Part shown: piece after piece, positions 25,473 to 33,834 of the stretch
Position numbering within the stretch: position 1 is the stretch's first letter
Layout of the letters: every line of letters starts with the position of its first letter
DNA from: Deltaproteobacteria bacterium UBA6601
GTDB lineage: Bacteria > Myxococcota_A > UBA796 > UBA9615
DNA length: 64,000 nt
Direction of reading: 5' to 3'
Assembly: GCA_002433485.1 (NCBI GenBank)
Contig: DJIF01000051.1
Coordinates: 22,942 to 86,941 of the forward strand
The notes under the pieces: generated by a model
The model's database searches: none
What the model was told of the DNA's origin: nothing
The model's input: the letters and a program-made list of their open reading frames with translations, nothing else
Translations under genes and position numbers: made by a program

Positions 25473-26462
25473 TTGAGCGTCGACCCACGATCACCGAAAC
25501 CACCCTGGTTGAAGGTTCGTGCTCCCTCTGGGGAGCGCTATCGCTGGCTTCGCGAGCAGCGTAGTAACCTAGAGCTTTCCACTGTCTGTGAGGAAGCACG
25601 CTGTCCCAATATTGGTGAGTGTTGGGGTGAGGGTACCGCTACCTTTATGGTCCTGGGCTCGACCTGCACCCGAGGCTGTCGGTTCTGTGCGGTCACTACT
25701 CGAAAGTATGGTGTTCCTCTGGATCCTCATGAGCCGCAGAAGCTCGGCCGGACCATCGCGGCTATGGCTCTGGATTACATTGTGATTACCTCTGTGGATC
25801 GGGACGATCTTCCTGATCAGGGCGCTGGTCACTTTGCCCGTTGCGTAGAAGAGGTTCGAAGTCACTCTCCTGGGACTCGGATTGAAATTCTTCATCCTGA
25901 CTTTAGAGGCGAGCGATCCCTGGTCGAGATTGTTGCCAATAGTGGCGCTGATGTCCTTGGTCACAATGTTGAGACAGTTCGTCGACTCACCCCCAGGGTT
26001 CGAGATCGACGCTGCGGATATGATCAAAGCCTTAGCGTGCTTCGATGGAGCAAAGAGTTTCGCCCTCAGGCCTTTACCAAGTCATCTCTTATGGTCGGGG
26101 TAGGTGAGACTGAGGATGAGGTATTGGTCTGTATGGAGGAGCTGCGGGCTGTGGGGGTGGATCTGCTCACCATTGGACAATATCTGCGCCCTTCGGCGCG
26201 TTACATGCCGGTTGTTGAGTACATTCACCCTGATCAATTCGCTCGCTACGAGGAGCTCGGCAAAGAACTCGGCTTTCGCTATGTGGCTTCTGGGCCGCTG
26301 GTGCGTTCTTCTTATCGAGCAGGAGAGGTCTTTATTCGGGCCTTATTGGATGATCAAGATGAAGCGCGTGGCTTGATCCGTCCGCAGCTCGATCGGATCC
26401 CTGCGTTGCGCCCCCAGCAGTCGACTCGAGCAAGTCGGGCCCTACCGATTTTAAACATCTAA
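25473..26462 (+). CDS. lipA: Lipoyl synthase
   Basis: This 329-residue radical SAM enzyme has both cluster motifs: the auxiliary CEEARCPNIGEC and the radical SAM CTRGCRFC, plus the C-terminal RSSYRAGE with the auxiliary-cluster Ser. It inserts sulfur at C6 and C8 of protein-bound octanoate. The start is TTG 25473 with GGAGG five bases upstream; the nearby ATG 25468 is out of frame. No lipB is adjacent. It is convergent with the membrane-protein gene and its terminator. Confidence 0.97.
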   Translation: MSVDPRSPKPPWLKVRAPSGERYRWLREQRSNLELSTVCEEARCPNIGECWGEGTATFMVLGSTCTRGCRFCAVTTRKYGVPLDPHEPQKLGRTIAAMALDYIVITSVDRDDLPDQGAGHFARCVEEVRSHSPGTRIEILHPDFRGERSLVEIVANSGADVLGHNVETVRRLTPRVRDRRCGYDQSLSVLRWSKEFRPQAFTKSSLMVGVGETEDEVLVCMEELRAVGVDLLTIGQYLRPSARYMPVVEYIHPDQFARYEELGKELGFRYVASGPLVRSSYRAGEVFIRALLDDQDEARGLIRPQLDRIPALRPQQSTRASRALPILNI

Positions 26463-26470
26463 AAAATAAG

Positions 26471-26499
26471 GGATAAAAAAGATAGCACTAGGTGCTATC
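26471..26499 (-). terminator. Rho-independent terminator of the glpK-peptidase operon
   Basis: On the minus strand GATAGCAC pairs perfectly with GTGCTATC around a CTA loop (26499-26481), followed by six T residues and more T-rich sequence. It lies 17 bp after the stop of the minus-strand gene at 26517. The same hairpin lacks a T tract on the plus strand, so it serves the minus strand. Confidence 0.9.
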
Positions 26500-26516
26500 A
26501 ATTAATCAGAATGGCT

Positions 26517-26894
26517 CTATTCAGCCGTTCTCTTTGGGGTCATGCGCTTCATGATCGCGCCGCAGAGTTCGGCATCTTGATGTTCGAGTTGGTAGATACC
26601 GAGCTCGGCAAGGGCGGCGGCTCTGCGGCCCCATAGCGGACCCCGGGCTGTTGCTTGCTGAAGTTGCTGTCGGATCAGATCGATGGACTCCTTTATTGGA
26701 GTCTCAAGCTGCTGACTTGCCAGTTCTTCATCGAGCAGGTTGAGGAAAGTGCTGACGCGCTTGAGCTTAAGGTCATGGCTGCGGAGTAGGTGCTGGACCA
26801 GGAACCACAGTGGAATACAAGCCAGGTTGAAGGCCAGGACCGCAAGGATCAGCCACAGTCCCCAGCCGCTGTAGCCACCAATCTCGGGGTTCAT
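26517..26894 (-). CDS. Small single-TM membrane protein
   Basis: This 125-residue protein has one strong TM segment (WGLWLILAVLAFNLACIPLWFLV, about residues 11-33) followed by a helical, charged cytoplasmic or periplasmic tail of about 90 residues. No family was recognised. Its ATG overlaps the stop of the zinc peptidase gene by four bases, so it is translated with it, and a strong terminator follows. Confidence 0.65.
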   Translation of the reverse strand: MNPEIGGYSGWGLWLILAVLAFNLACIPLWFLVQHLLRSHDLKLKRVSTFLNLLDEELASQQLETPIKESIDLIRQQLQQATARGPLWGRRAAALAELGIYQLEHQDAELCGAIMKRMTPKRTAE

Positions 26895-28486
26895 CGGAGC
26901 TGTCCAAACTGGGCTAGCCAGTGTCGCGGGCTGAGCTCCTCTCCGCAGTAACTGCGAACGGTCTCAGCCCATCCCTGGCGCCGTCCCGCAGCGAACAGCT
27001 GTTGGAAGAAGCTACCTGGCTGCTGGCCCGCGCTTGCTGGGCTGGCTGAAGCAGTGCCGATGCAGGCGTCAAACTGTGATGCTAAGAGCTCTCCCAGGAT
27101 GTAATTCTGGTAGTAGGCGGGATAGCAGGCGATATGAACCTTGCTGGCCCAGTCTCCGCCAGCCCAGTTGTCCGGTCGTCGCAGGCCCTGGATTTCGTTC
27201 ACCAGCTGCCACCATTGCTGGTCTTGATCGGAGTGTGGCTGCTCGTAAAGCTGGCGCTCAAAGAAGCTGACCACCAGCGCCCAGCGCAGAAAGACCAGCT
27301 GGGATTCTTGGAGTCTGGCCGAACAGTTCAGTGCCAACTCTTCTGGAACTCCGGCAACTTCTTGTAGCCAGTCGGCTTGGGCGGCAAGCCGACCGAAGAA
27401 CATGGCGACGGCCTCGGTTATGAAGGTGTGTGCAGGTCCTCTGAGGAGCCATGGCAGTTGGTTGCTCACTCCAGAGTCGTAGAGCGCGTGGCCGAATTCG
27501 TGAAGAGTGGTTTCCATCCATCGCTTGGTTGAGTCCAGGTTGCACAGAACCCTTACCTCGCTGGGGTTGTCGATGCCGATGCAGAAAGCGTGGGGGTGCT
27601 TACCATCGCGAGGCAGCATGTCCGATTGGGTCCAGATCCTGTCGATGGGCAAGCCAATGCTTCGATAGTAGCTCTTTGCGTATTTCTGAATGGCTCGGAT
27701 GGGAAACCAGCGATCGGTCGAGCCCTCTTGAGCACTCCGTGGAATCGATTGCAGGAAGCGCTCCGGGTAGTCCCATGGCATGAGCTCTTGCGGGTCTTTG
27801 CCGCGGAGCTTGGAAAATTCGAGGTCGAGCCTTAGCTTGAGTTGCTTCCAGATTGGGTCCGTGGCTTCTTTTATGGAGCTCAGTAGGTCGAACAGCTCAG
27901 GTACGTTCATCTCCTCTTCGTCGAGGGCCAGCTCGTAGTAGTTGCTGAAGCCGAGCTCTCTGGCCAGTTGGTTGCGCAGTTCAACCAGCTCAAGGAGCTT
28001 GGCAGCGGTTTTCTGTCCGATTTGTCGGGTGGCTTCCCAGGCAGCTCTGCGTCGGCCATCGTTGGTCTCGTGAGCCAGCCTTCGGTCGAGCTCGTTGGAG
28101 TCGAGTCGCTCTTGTCCTTGGCGGGCGCGGAACTGCGAACAGGTACGCTCAATAGAGAGAGAACTGCTGATGATACGGGCGCGCAGCTCAGGGCTGGCCT
28201 GACCCTGTCTGTACTCGGGATAGAGCAGTGCAAGCTGTCGCGAGATGAGCGGATCCTGATGATCTGTTGTTCGCCAGCTCTCGATCGCCCCGAATACTCG
28301 CGGGTCCGAGTGTAGCGCGGCAAGCTGCGTCTCAATTGCTTCGAGTCGATCGTAGGCCAGGTTGTCCGCTTTGGTGGCAAAGCTCCAATAACAGCGCGCG
28401 TGCTCGACCCGAAGAGGTCTTACGCTTTCGGTATAGGCCTGCAGAAAGACCTCCGGGCCTTGGTCGACGGGGAGCTTCAGCTGCAT
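26891..28486 (-). CDS. Zinc metallopeptidase of the M2/M3 type
   Basis: This 531-residue, mostly helical protein carries LHEFGHALYDSG, an HExxH zinc site, and a downstream FITEAVAMFFGRL that supplies the third ligand Glu. The layout (helical N-terminal half, active site in the second half) fits clan MA peptidases such as M3 oligopeptidases or the M2 (ACE-like) group; EAVAMFFGRLA leans to M2. It starts MQLKLPVDQGPEVF with no signal peptide, so it is probably cytoplasmic or exported by another route. It follows an anchored protein gene by 13 bp. Confidence 0.82.
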   Translation of the reverse strand: MQLKLPVDQGPEVFLQAYTESVRPLRVEHARCYWSFATKADNLAYDRLEAIETQLAALHSDPRVFGAIESWRTTDHQDPLISRQLALLYPEYRQGQASPELRARIISSSLSIERTCSQFRARQGQERLDSNELDRRLAHETNDGRRRAAWEATRQIGQKTAAKLLELVELRNQLARELGFSNYYELALDEEEMNVPELFDLLSSIKEATDPIWKQLKLRLDLEFSKLRGKDPQELMPWDYPERFLQSIPRSAQEGSTDRWFPIRAIQKYAKSYYRSIGLPIDRIWTQSDMLPRDGKHPHAFCIGIDNPSEVRVLCNLDSTKRWMETTLHEFGHALYDSGVSNQLPWLLRGPAHTFITEAVAMFFGRLAAQADWLQEVAGVPEELALNCSARLQESQLVFLRWALVVSFFERQLYEQPHSDQDQQWWQLVNEIQGLRRPDNWAGGDWASKVHIACYPAYYQNYILGELLASQFDACIGTASASPASAGQQPGSFFQQLFAAGRRQGWAETVRSYCGEELSPRHWLAQFGQLR

Positions 28487-28499
28487 GCCGTGGTCACGC

Positions 28500-29132
28500 T
28501 CAGAGTTCTTCGGCAGGTGCCTTGCCGTAGGCTTTCTTTCGATAGAGCTCGAACAGCCGGCTCCACTCCTTGAATAGGATCTGTCCTTGTTCTTCGTAGC
28601 CTGCCTTGCGCAGCTCCATGGACCGACTTAGAGCTCGGGCATTCTGTTGTTTGTGTTTGCCGAGGAGAGCTCGATAACTATCCGGCTCAAGGGGGTCTGT
28701 TGCCCTCAGGTCTTGCTCAAAGGGATGGAACAACTGTTGAGCTTCGGTTTTGGCATCGTAGTCTGGAGCGTCTGCTGCCAGCCTGCTCATGTCCGTGGCC
28801 TTGCTTGCTGCGAGGGTCAGCCAGCTGCCATCCCATGCCTCGCTTGCAGGTTTCCGCGGTTGGTCGGACTCAACAGGTAAGGGTGGATCTCCCGCCACGC
28901 TGGAACTTTCCGACAGTGCAGCTGGGACGGGCTGCTCTACTTCTGGTTGCGGTTCAGCTGCGGTCGGGTCTGGTGCTGTAGCAACTTGCCCTGCTGCTGG
29001 CTTGGCCTCCTGCCCGCTCAGGCGCAAATTCTCTGGCTCCGAGTTGCCATCGAAGTGCCACAGCAGCGCAGCTACGGCTAGAGCGATAGGAATGAGGGCG
29101 ATATGTAGCTTGCGGTCCGTGGTGGTGGTCAT
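28500..29132 (-). CDS. Membrane-anchored protein with Pro/Glu-rich linker
   Basis: This 210-residue protein has an N-terminal anchor (IALIPIALAVAALLWHF, about residues 10-26), an 80-residue linker rich in Pro, Ala and Glu, and a helical C-terminal domain of about 110 residues. No family was recognised. Its ATG overlaps the glpK stop, placing it in the glpK-peptidase operon. Confidence 0.62.
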   Translation of the reverse strand: MTTTTDRKLHIALIPIALAVAALLWHFDGNSEPENLRLSGQEAKPAAGQVATAPDPTAAEPQPEVEQPVPAALSESSSVAGDPPLPVESDQPRKPASEAWDGSWLTLAASKATDMSRLAADAPDYDAKTEAQQLFHPFEQDLRATDPLEPDSYRALLGKHKQQNARALSRSMELRKAGYEEQGQILFKEWSRLFELYRKKAYGKAPAEEL

Positions 29133-30610
29133 CAGGCCCTCGAAACGGCATCACGCCAGCGCGCCAGCTCCTGTTCTCGCGTGCTGGACTCCATGTTGGG
29201 CACGAACTGCCGCTCTGAGGCCCATACATCTGCCGCTTCCGAGCGGCTGGACCACATGCCAGTAGCCAGTCCAGCGAGTAGCCCCGCGCCAAGAGCGGTG
29301 GTCTCGAGCATTTTAGGCCGAACGATGGGTACGTTGAGCACATCGGCTTGATACTGAACCAGCAGATCATTTGCTGCTGCCCCGCCGTCAACTTTCAGCT
29401 TGGAGAGCTTGACGCCGGAATCCGCCTCCATGGCGCTGAGGATGTCGGCGTTTTGGAGTGCGATTCCCTCCAGGGCTGCTCGGGCCAGATGGGCGCGAGT
29501 AACGCCCCGGTCGATGCCGCAAATGATTCCCCTAGCTTCCGCTCGCCAATGGGGTGCGCCCAGCCCGGTAAGTGCGGGAACAAAGACGACTCCGCCTGAG
29601 TTGTTGACGCTGCGGGCCAGCGCTTCGATCTCTGAAGCATCGCGGATGATGCCCAGGCCGTCTCGCAGCCACTGGACCGCGGCGCCGGCAATAAAGGCGC
29701 TCCCTTCCAGGGCATAGGAGACCTCGTCGCCAATGCGCCAGGCGACTGTGGTTAGCAGGCCTCGTTCGCTTGGAACCGGGCGCGCGCCGGTGTTCATCAG
29801 CAGGAATGCGCCAGTTCCAAAGGTGCATTTTGCTTCCCCTGGCGAGAAGCAGACCTGGCCGAACAAGGCGGCCTGCTGGTCGCCAGCTATTCCGGCGATG
29901 GGAATGCCGTCAGGCAGATTGGGAACACCGCTGGTGTGACCGTAGACCTCTGAGCTCGAGCAGATGCGAGGCAGCAAGCTACGGGGAACCTGTAGCTGGT
30001 CGAGCAGCTCGTCGTCCCAGCTCAGGGTTTCCAGGTCCATGAGCAGCGTACGGGATGCGTTCGATACATCGGTCACATGGCTCTTGCCACCGCTCAGTCT
30101 CCAGGTCAGGAAGCTGTCGATGGTGCCAAAGGCGAGATCGCCGTTGGTTGCTGCCTGGCGAGCGCCTTCAACTTCATCCAGGATCCAGCGGATCTTGGTA
30201 CCGGAGAAATAGGGGTCCAGGACCAGTCCGGTTTTGCTTCGAAACAGGGACTCAAGGCCGTTTTCTTTGAGTTCTGCACAAAGGGGTGCGGTGCGGCGAC
30301 ACTGCCAGACAATGGCGTTATGGATCGGCCGGTCGTCGCGGCGGCGCCACAGAACCGTGGTCTCTCGTTGGTTGGTGATGCCGATTCCAGCCAGATCTGC
30401 TCCCTGTATGCCAGCCTTCTTAAGGGTCTCGTCAATGGTGGAGAGGGTGCTGGTCCAGATGGCCTCTGGATCGTGTTCCACCCACCCTGGTCGTGGGTAG
30501 ACCTGCGGGAATTCCCGGTTGCTTCGAGCGACGACAGACAGCTTGGGATCAAGCACCATCACGGTGGTGCCAGTGGTGCCCTGGTCAATGGCGAGGATGT
30601 ATCGGGACAT
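29132..30610 (-). CDS. glpK: Glycerol kinase
   Basis: This 492-residue FGGY-family kinase starts MSRYILAIDQGTTGTTV and has NQRETTVLWRR, the substrate region SFLTWRL, GDQQAALFGQ and GGAAANDLLVQYQADVL. It phosphorylates glycerol with ATP. ATG 30610-30608 was chosen over an upstream frame extension because the conserved IDQGTTGTT follows closely. No glpF or glpD is near. Length matches the family. Confidence 0.96.
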   Translation of the reverse strand: MSRYILAIDQGTTGTTVMVLDPKLSVVARSNREFPQVYPRPGWVEHDPEAIWTSTLSTIDETLKKAGIQGADLAGIGITNQRETTVLWRRRDDRPIHNAIVWQCRRTAPLCAELKENGLESLFRSKTGLVLDPYFSGTKIRWILDEVEGARQAATNGDLAFGTIDSFLTWRLSGGKSHVTDVSNASRTLLMDLETLSWDDELLDQLQVPRSLLPRICSSSEVYGHTSGVPNLPDGIPIAGIAGDQQAALFGQVCFSPGEAKCTFGTGAFLLMNTGARPVPSERGLLTTVAWRIGDEVSYALEGSAFIAGAAVQWLRDGLGIIRDASEIEALARSVNNSGGVVFVPALTGLGAPHWRAEARGIICGIDRGVTRAHLARAALEGIALQNADILSAMEADSGVKLSKLKVDGGAAANDLLVQYQADVLNVPIVRPKMLETTALGAGLLAGLATGMWSSRSEAADVWASERQFVPNMESSTREQELARWRDAVSRA

Positions 30611-30683
30611 GGTAACTCCGCTTTGAACTGGGCGAGGATGATACATGCTGCTCTCTGTGGCCGTCGCGTGCTACGGTCGGCCG

Positions 30684-31400
30684 ATGTTTTCAGCGCGTCA
30701 CCTTGCCCTCTTTCTAGCTGCTTTGTTTGCTGCGCCGACGCTGATCGGCTGTGACAACGAAATCATTTCTGTGTCCGGTTTTTCGTTGGGGGATATGTTC
30801 CCTTCTCAGCAGAATTGGTTCTGGCGTTACAACAATGATGGCTTCAGTGAAGAATTGTGGTGGCATTCCCATGGCTTCAGCAGTCCTGATGGTGAAGAGT
30901 GGAGCACTTTTAGAATCTGGCTTGATGATCATGCAGATATCCTCTCGGACTTCACTGGTGAAGAAGATGGCTGGCTGCTTGACCTGTTCTTTATAGAGCG
31001 CCCTGCCGGTTGGTATCTGATGGGCTATTCCGCCAATCCGGCGGGCACTGAGGCAGCCCTGGGCAGCAGCTACTTTGCTGGCGATGGACTGCCCTTTTTG
31101 CTCAACAGCGTGATGTCCGGTGACACCTGGGATCTTGAGTTGGATGGTAGGGCTTGGACGGTGACTGCCAGCAGAAGTGCCGATGTTCTTGCGTTTAACA
31201 GCCAACAGATTAGTGAATCCTGGAGGATTGATCTGGTGAGCGAGACCAATGACTGGCCGCTGGAGGGAAGCTATTGGTTGGCTCAGGGGCCTGGGATCGT
31301 TCAGCTGGATGTGCCCCTGTGGCGCCCCGAAGCGGAGCATTTCTGGCAGCATCTTCACAATGATAACTGGGCAAATCGATTGGGAACAGGCGTTCAATAA
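30684..31400 (+). CDS. Lipoprotein of unknown function
   Basis: This 238-residue protein has a lipoprotein signal peptide with lipobox LIGC (FLAALFAAPTLIGC), then a Trp/Asp-rich beta-type domain with motifs such as NWFWRYNNDGFSEELWWH. No family was recognised. ATG 30684 gives a proper signal peptide; an ATG at 30645 would add 13 residues. Its stop overlaps the start of the DUF3467 gene (TAATG). Confidence 0.7.
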   Translation: MFSARHLALFLAALFAAPTLIGCDNEIISVSGFSLGDMFPSQQNWFWRYNNDGFSEELWWHSHGFSSPDGEEWSTFRIWLDDHADILSDFTGEEDGWLLDLFFIERPAGWYLMGYSANPAGTEAALGSSYFAGDGLPFLLNSVMSGDTWDLELDGRAWTVTASRSADVLAFNSQQISESWRIDLVSETNDWPLEGSYWLAQGPGIVQLDVPLWRPEAEHFWQHLHNDNWANRLGTGVQ

Positions 31401-31738
31401 TGAGTGACAAGAGCAACAAAGAAAAAGTGTCTGGGGCAACACTTAAGGTGCCCGGAAACCTGAAGATTCACGTCGATGATGACGTGGCTCAGGGCATGTA
31501 CAGCAACTTTCAAGTCATTGGTAACAATGAGACCGAGTTCATTTTTGATTTTGCCTATCTTCAGCCCAGCCAGCCGCGCGGCAAGGTGCGTGCCCGCATC
31601 ATCCTGAGTCCCAAGCATGCCAAGTCACTATTGGGCATGTTGACCGAGCGCGTGCGTGATTATGAAGGTACTTACGGCACGATCTCCCTGCCTATGCGCG
31701 CCGTTCCACCCAAGGGGGGATCGGGCCTGCCCAACTGA
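31400..31738 (+). CDS. DUF3467 family protein
   Basis: This 112-residue protein has the DUF3467 pattern: GMYSNFQVIGNNETEFIFDFAYLQPSQP-type strands, then VRARIILSPKHAKSLLGML and a final helix. The function of the family is unknown. It is cytoplasmic by sequence and translationally coupled to the lipoprotein gene upstream; the Omp85 gene starts 2 bp after its stop. Confidence 0.85.
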   Translation: MSDKSNKEKVSGATLKVPGNLKIHVDDDVAQGMYSNFQVIGNNETEFIFDFAYLQPSQPRGKVRARIILSPKHAKSLLGMLTERVRDYEGTYGTISLPMRAVPPKGGSGLPN

Positions 31739-31740
31739 GC

Positions 31741-33834
31741 GTGCGCGCGCATGGCTCCTTGTTGAGACTGCTGCTTGCTGCAGCGGCGCTGCTGTTGGTT
31801 GGCAGCGGCTGTGCAGCGCGGATGGCGCTCAAGAGTCCTGAACAGCGCCCTGTTGTCACCAAGGTTCACGTTGACGGGGCGAGGAGCTTTCGGGTCCCTA
31901 AGATCACCGCTCTGTTGGCACAACGGTCGACTCATCCATTGCACTGGTTTCCTCTGCTTCAGACGGTCTATCCAGCGGTTTATCTGGATGGGATGACCTG
32001 GCAGGAGGATCGCCAGAGAATTCGAAATTTCTATCTTGAGAACGGCTTTCTCGATGTTCGGCTGGTTGGCTCTCAGTTAATTCGATCGAAGCGAACCCGA
32101 CCTGATGGGAGTCCGCTGTTTGTTCAGATTCGGCATGGACTGATCGAGGGCCCAGAGAGCCGGGTTCGTGGAGTGGAGGTCGTGGTTCATGGAGATCGTG
32201 CCGGGGTACTGGATCAGGAGGAGCTCCGTCAGTCGCTTACTGTCACCGCAGAGAGCAGCGCCGGGAAACGCTTTTCTATCCAGAACCTGGATCGGGTGGA
32301 GCAGCGATTGCTCCATCAGTTGCGCTCTAGATCGTTTGCTCGTGCCGAGGTTGAGGGCATTGCTGACGCGTATCCAGAACAGCAGGCTGTCGACCTTCGC
32401 TTCGATGTGTATCCGGGCCGACCGGCGATCTTTGGCGAGTTGAAGATTGAGGGTCTGGACCGCGTCAAGGAGAAGTACATCGCTCGCCACATCAAGCTTC
32501 GCGCCGGTCAGCCTTTTGATCAACGGTTGCTGGATGAGACCCAGCAGGCCATCTATTCGATGGGCCTGTTTTCTATGGTTAGCCTGAATCCCGGTGCAGG
32601 GATTGAAGCCTCTGTTGACCAGGAGCAGCCACAGCTAGAGCGGGTCCCTGTCCATATTCGCTTGCGGGAGCGTAAGCCGCGCCAGTTTCGCCTCAAGGGA
32701 GGCATGGGTTGGGAGCTGGGACGGGTAGATGGTCAAGTGGGTGTGCAGCTGAATCACATCAACCTGTTCGACCGCTTGATTCAGGCCGAGCTGGCGCTAT
32801 CAGGTGGTTATGCCTTCCTCACTGAAGACGATCATGGGCCCATCGGCAGTGTGAAGCTGGGTCTACGTTGGCCTGATTTTCCGGTCCGAACCCTGACCCT
32901 CAACGGCAGCGCAGAGATTTTCACTGACGTTCAGCAGGGCTACAAGATCTGGTCTCCAAAGGCTGATGTGGGCCTTACCTGGATGCCGTTTCGCCCGCTG
33001 CGCATCAACTTTTCCTATCGGCTCAGCTACAACGACCTGTTCCCTGACGATCGCCTCTCGGATCTGGCGGCTGAGAATCCAGAGCTCGCTCTTAGCGACG
33101 GCTACATCCTTTCTTACTTCGAACAGTCAGTCGTACTTGACCTGAGGGATCGGCCTTTGGTTCCCGGTCGAGGGTTTTTTGCCCGAATTGACCTGGTGGA
33201 GACTGCGGCTCCGGCTGACTCGGATTTTCATTACGTAAAGGTGAGTGGAGATGTGCGTGCTTACCTGCCTCTTGGTGGGCCGAGGTTGGTTTTGGCCGGC
33301 CGGGTTGGAGGTGCATTTCTGCATCACACTCGTGAGGCTCGGCGGGAGATTCCGGTTAACCATCGAGTCTATGTTGGCGGTGACGGGTCGGTGCGGGGCT
33401 GGAAGTCGAGGTATCTAGGGCCGACCGTGGTGGAGGTCATTGAGCAGGCCGATGAGGCTGACCCGGAGAGCACCTGTGGTCGTAGCGACTGTCTGGTGCC
33501 GGTGGGCGGTAGGGTTGGTATGTACGGGTCGTTGGAACTAAGGGGCAGCCCCGTTCCGGGCTTTTGGGTGGCTGGCTTTACTGATTTTGGTCGGGTCTGG
33601 GAGGACGCAGAGGACTTCTTGGCAGTGGGTCTGGCGCCTCCTGACGGTCTTCAGTTCAGCCTGGGTGGCGGCCTTCGTTACGACACCCCCATTGGTCGGA
33701 TTCGCCTGGATGTTGCCGTACATCCTCCTCAATGGACTCGGGCAGAGTATCTCGAGCAGCGTTGGTATCACGCTGGCAAAGAGCGCCGTCCGGGGCTTTG
33801 GAACCTCCATTTCGGCATCGGAGAGTCGTTCTGA
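31741..33834 (+). CDS. tamA: Outer membrane protein of the Omp85 superfamily, TamA-like
   Basis: This 697-residue protein starts at GTG 31741 with a signal peptide ending in VGSGCAAR, a lipobox-like site. POTRA-type repeats follow (about residues 38-310, e.g. YLENGFLDVRLVG and GELKIEGLDRVKEKYI), then a beta-barrel with the conserved RGW-type region (VGGDGSVRGWKSRYLGP) and a C-terminal strand ending in GIGESF. TamA partners with TamB in outer-membrane and lipid transport functions; the TamB gene overlaps its stop. The TamA call rests largely on that pairing. Confidence 0.85.
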   Translation: MRAHGSLLRLLLAAAALLLVGSGCAARMALKSPEQRPVVTKVHVDGARSFRVPKITALLAQRSTHPLHWFPLLQTVYPAVYLDGMTWQEDRQRIRNFYLENGFLDVRLVGSQLIRSKRTRPDGSPLFVQIRHGLIEGPESRVRGVEVVVHGDRAGVLDQEELRQSLTVTAESSAGKRFSIQNLDRVEQRLLHQLRSRSFARAEVEGIADAYPEQQAVDLRFDVYPGRPAIFGELKIEGLDRVKEKYIARHIKLRAGQPFDQRLLDETQQAIYSMGLFSMVSLNPGAGIEASVDQEQPQLERVPVHIRLRERKPRQFRLKGGMGWELGRVDGQVGVQLNHINLFDRLIQAELALSGGYAFLTEDDHGPIGSVKLGLRWPDFPVRTLTLNGSAEIFTDVQQGYKIWSPKADVGLTWMPFRPLRINFSYRLSYNDLFPDDRLSDLAAENPELALSDGYILSYFEQSVVLDLRDRPLVPGRGFFARIDLVETAAPADSDFHYVKVSGDVRAYLPLGGPRLVLAGRVGGAFLHHTREARREIPVNHRVYVGGDGSVRGWKSRYLGPTVVEVIEQADEADPESTCGRSDCLVPVGGRVGMYGSLELRGSPVPGFWVAGFTDFGRVWEDAEDFLAVGLAPPDGLQFSLGGGLRYDTPIGRIRLDVAVHPPQWTRAEYLEQRWYHAGKERRPGLWNLHFGIGESF

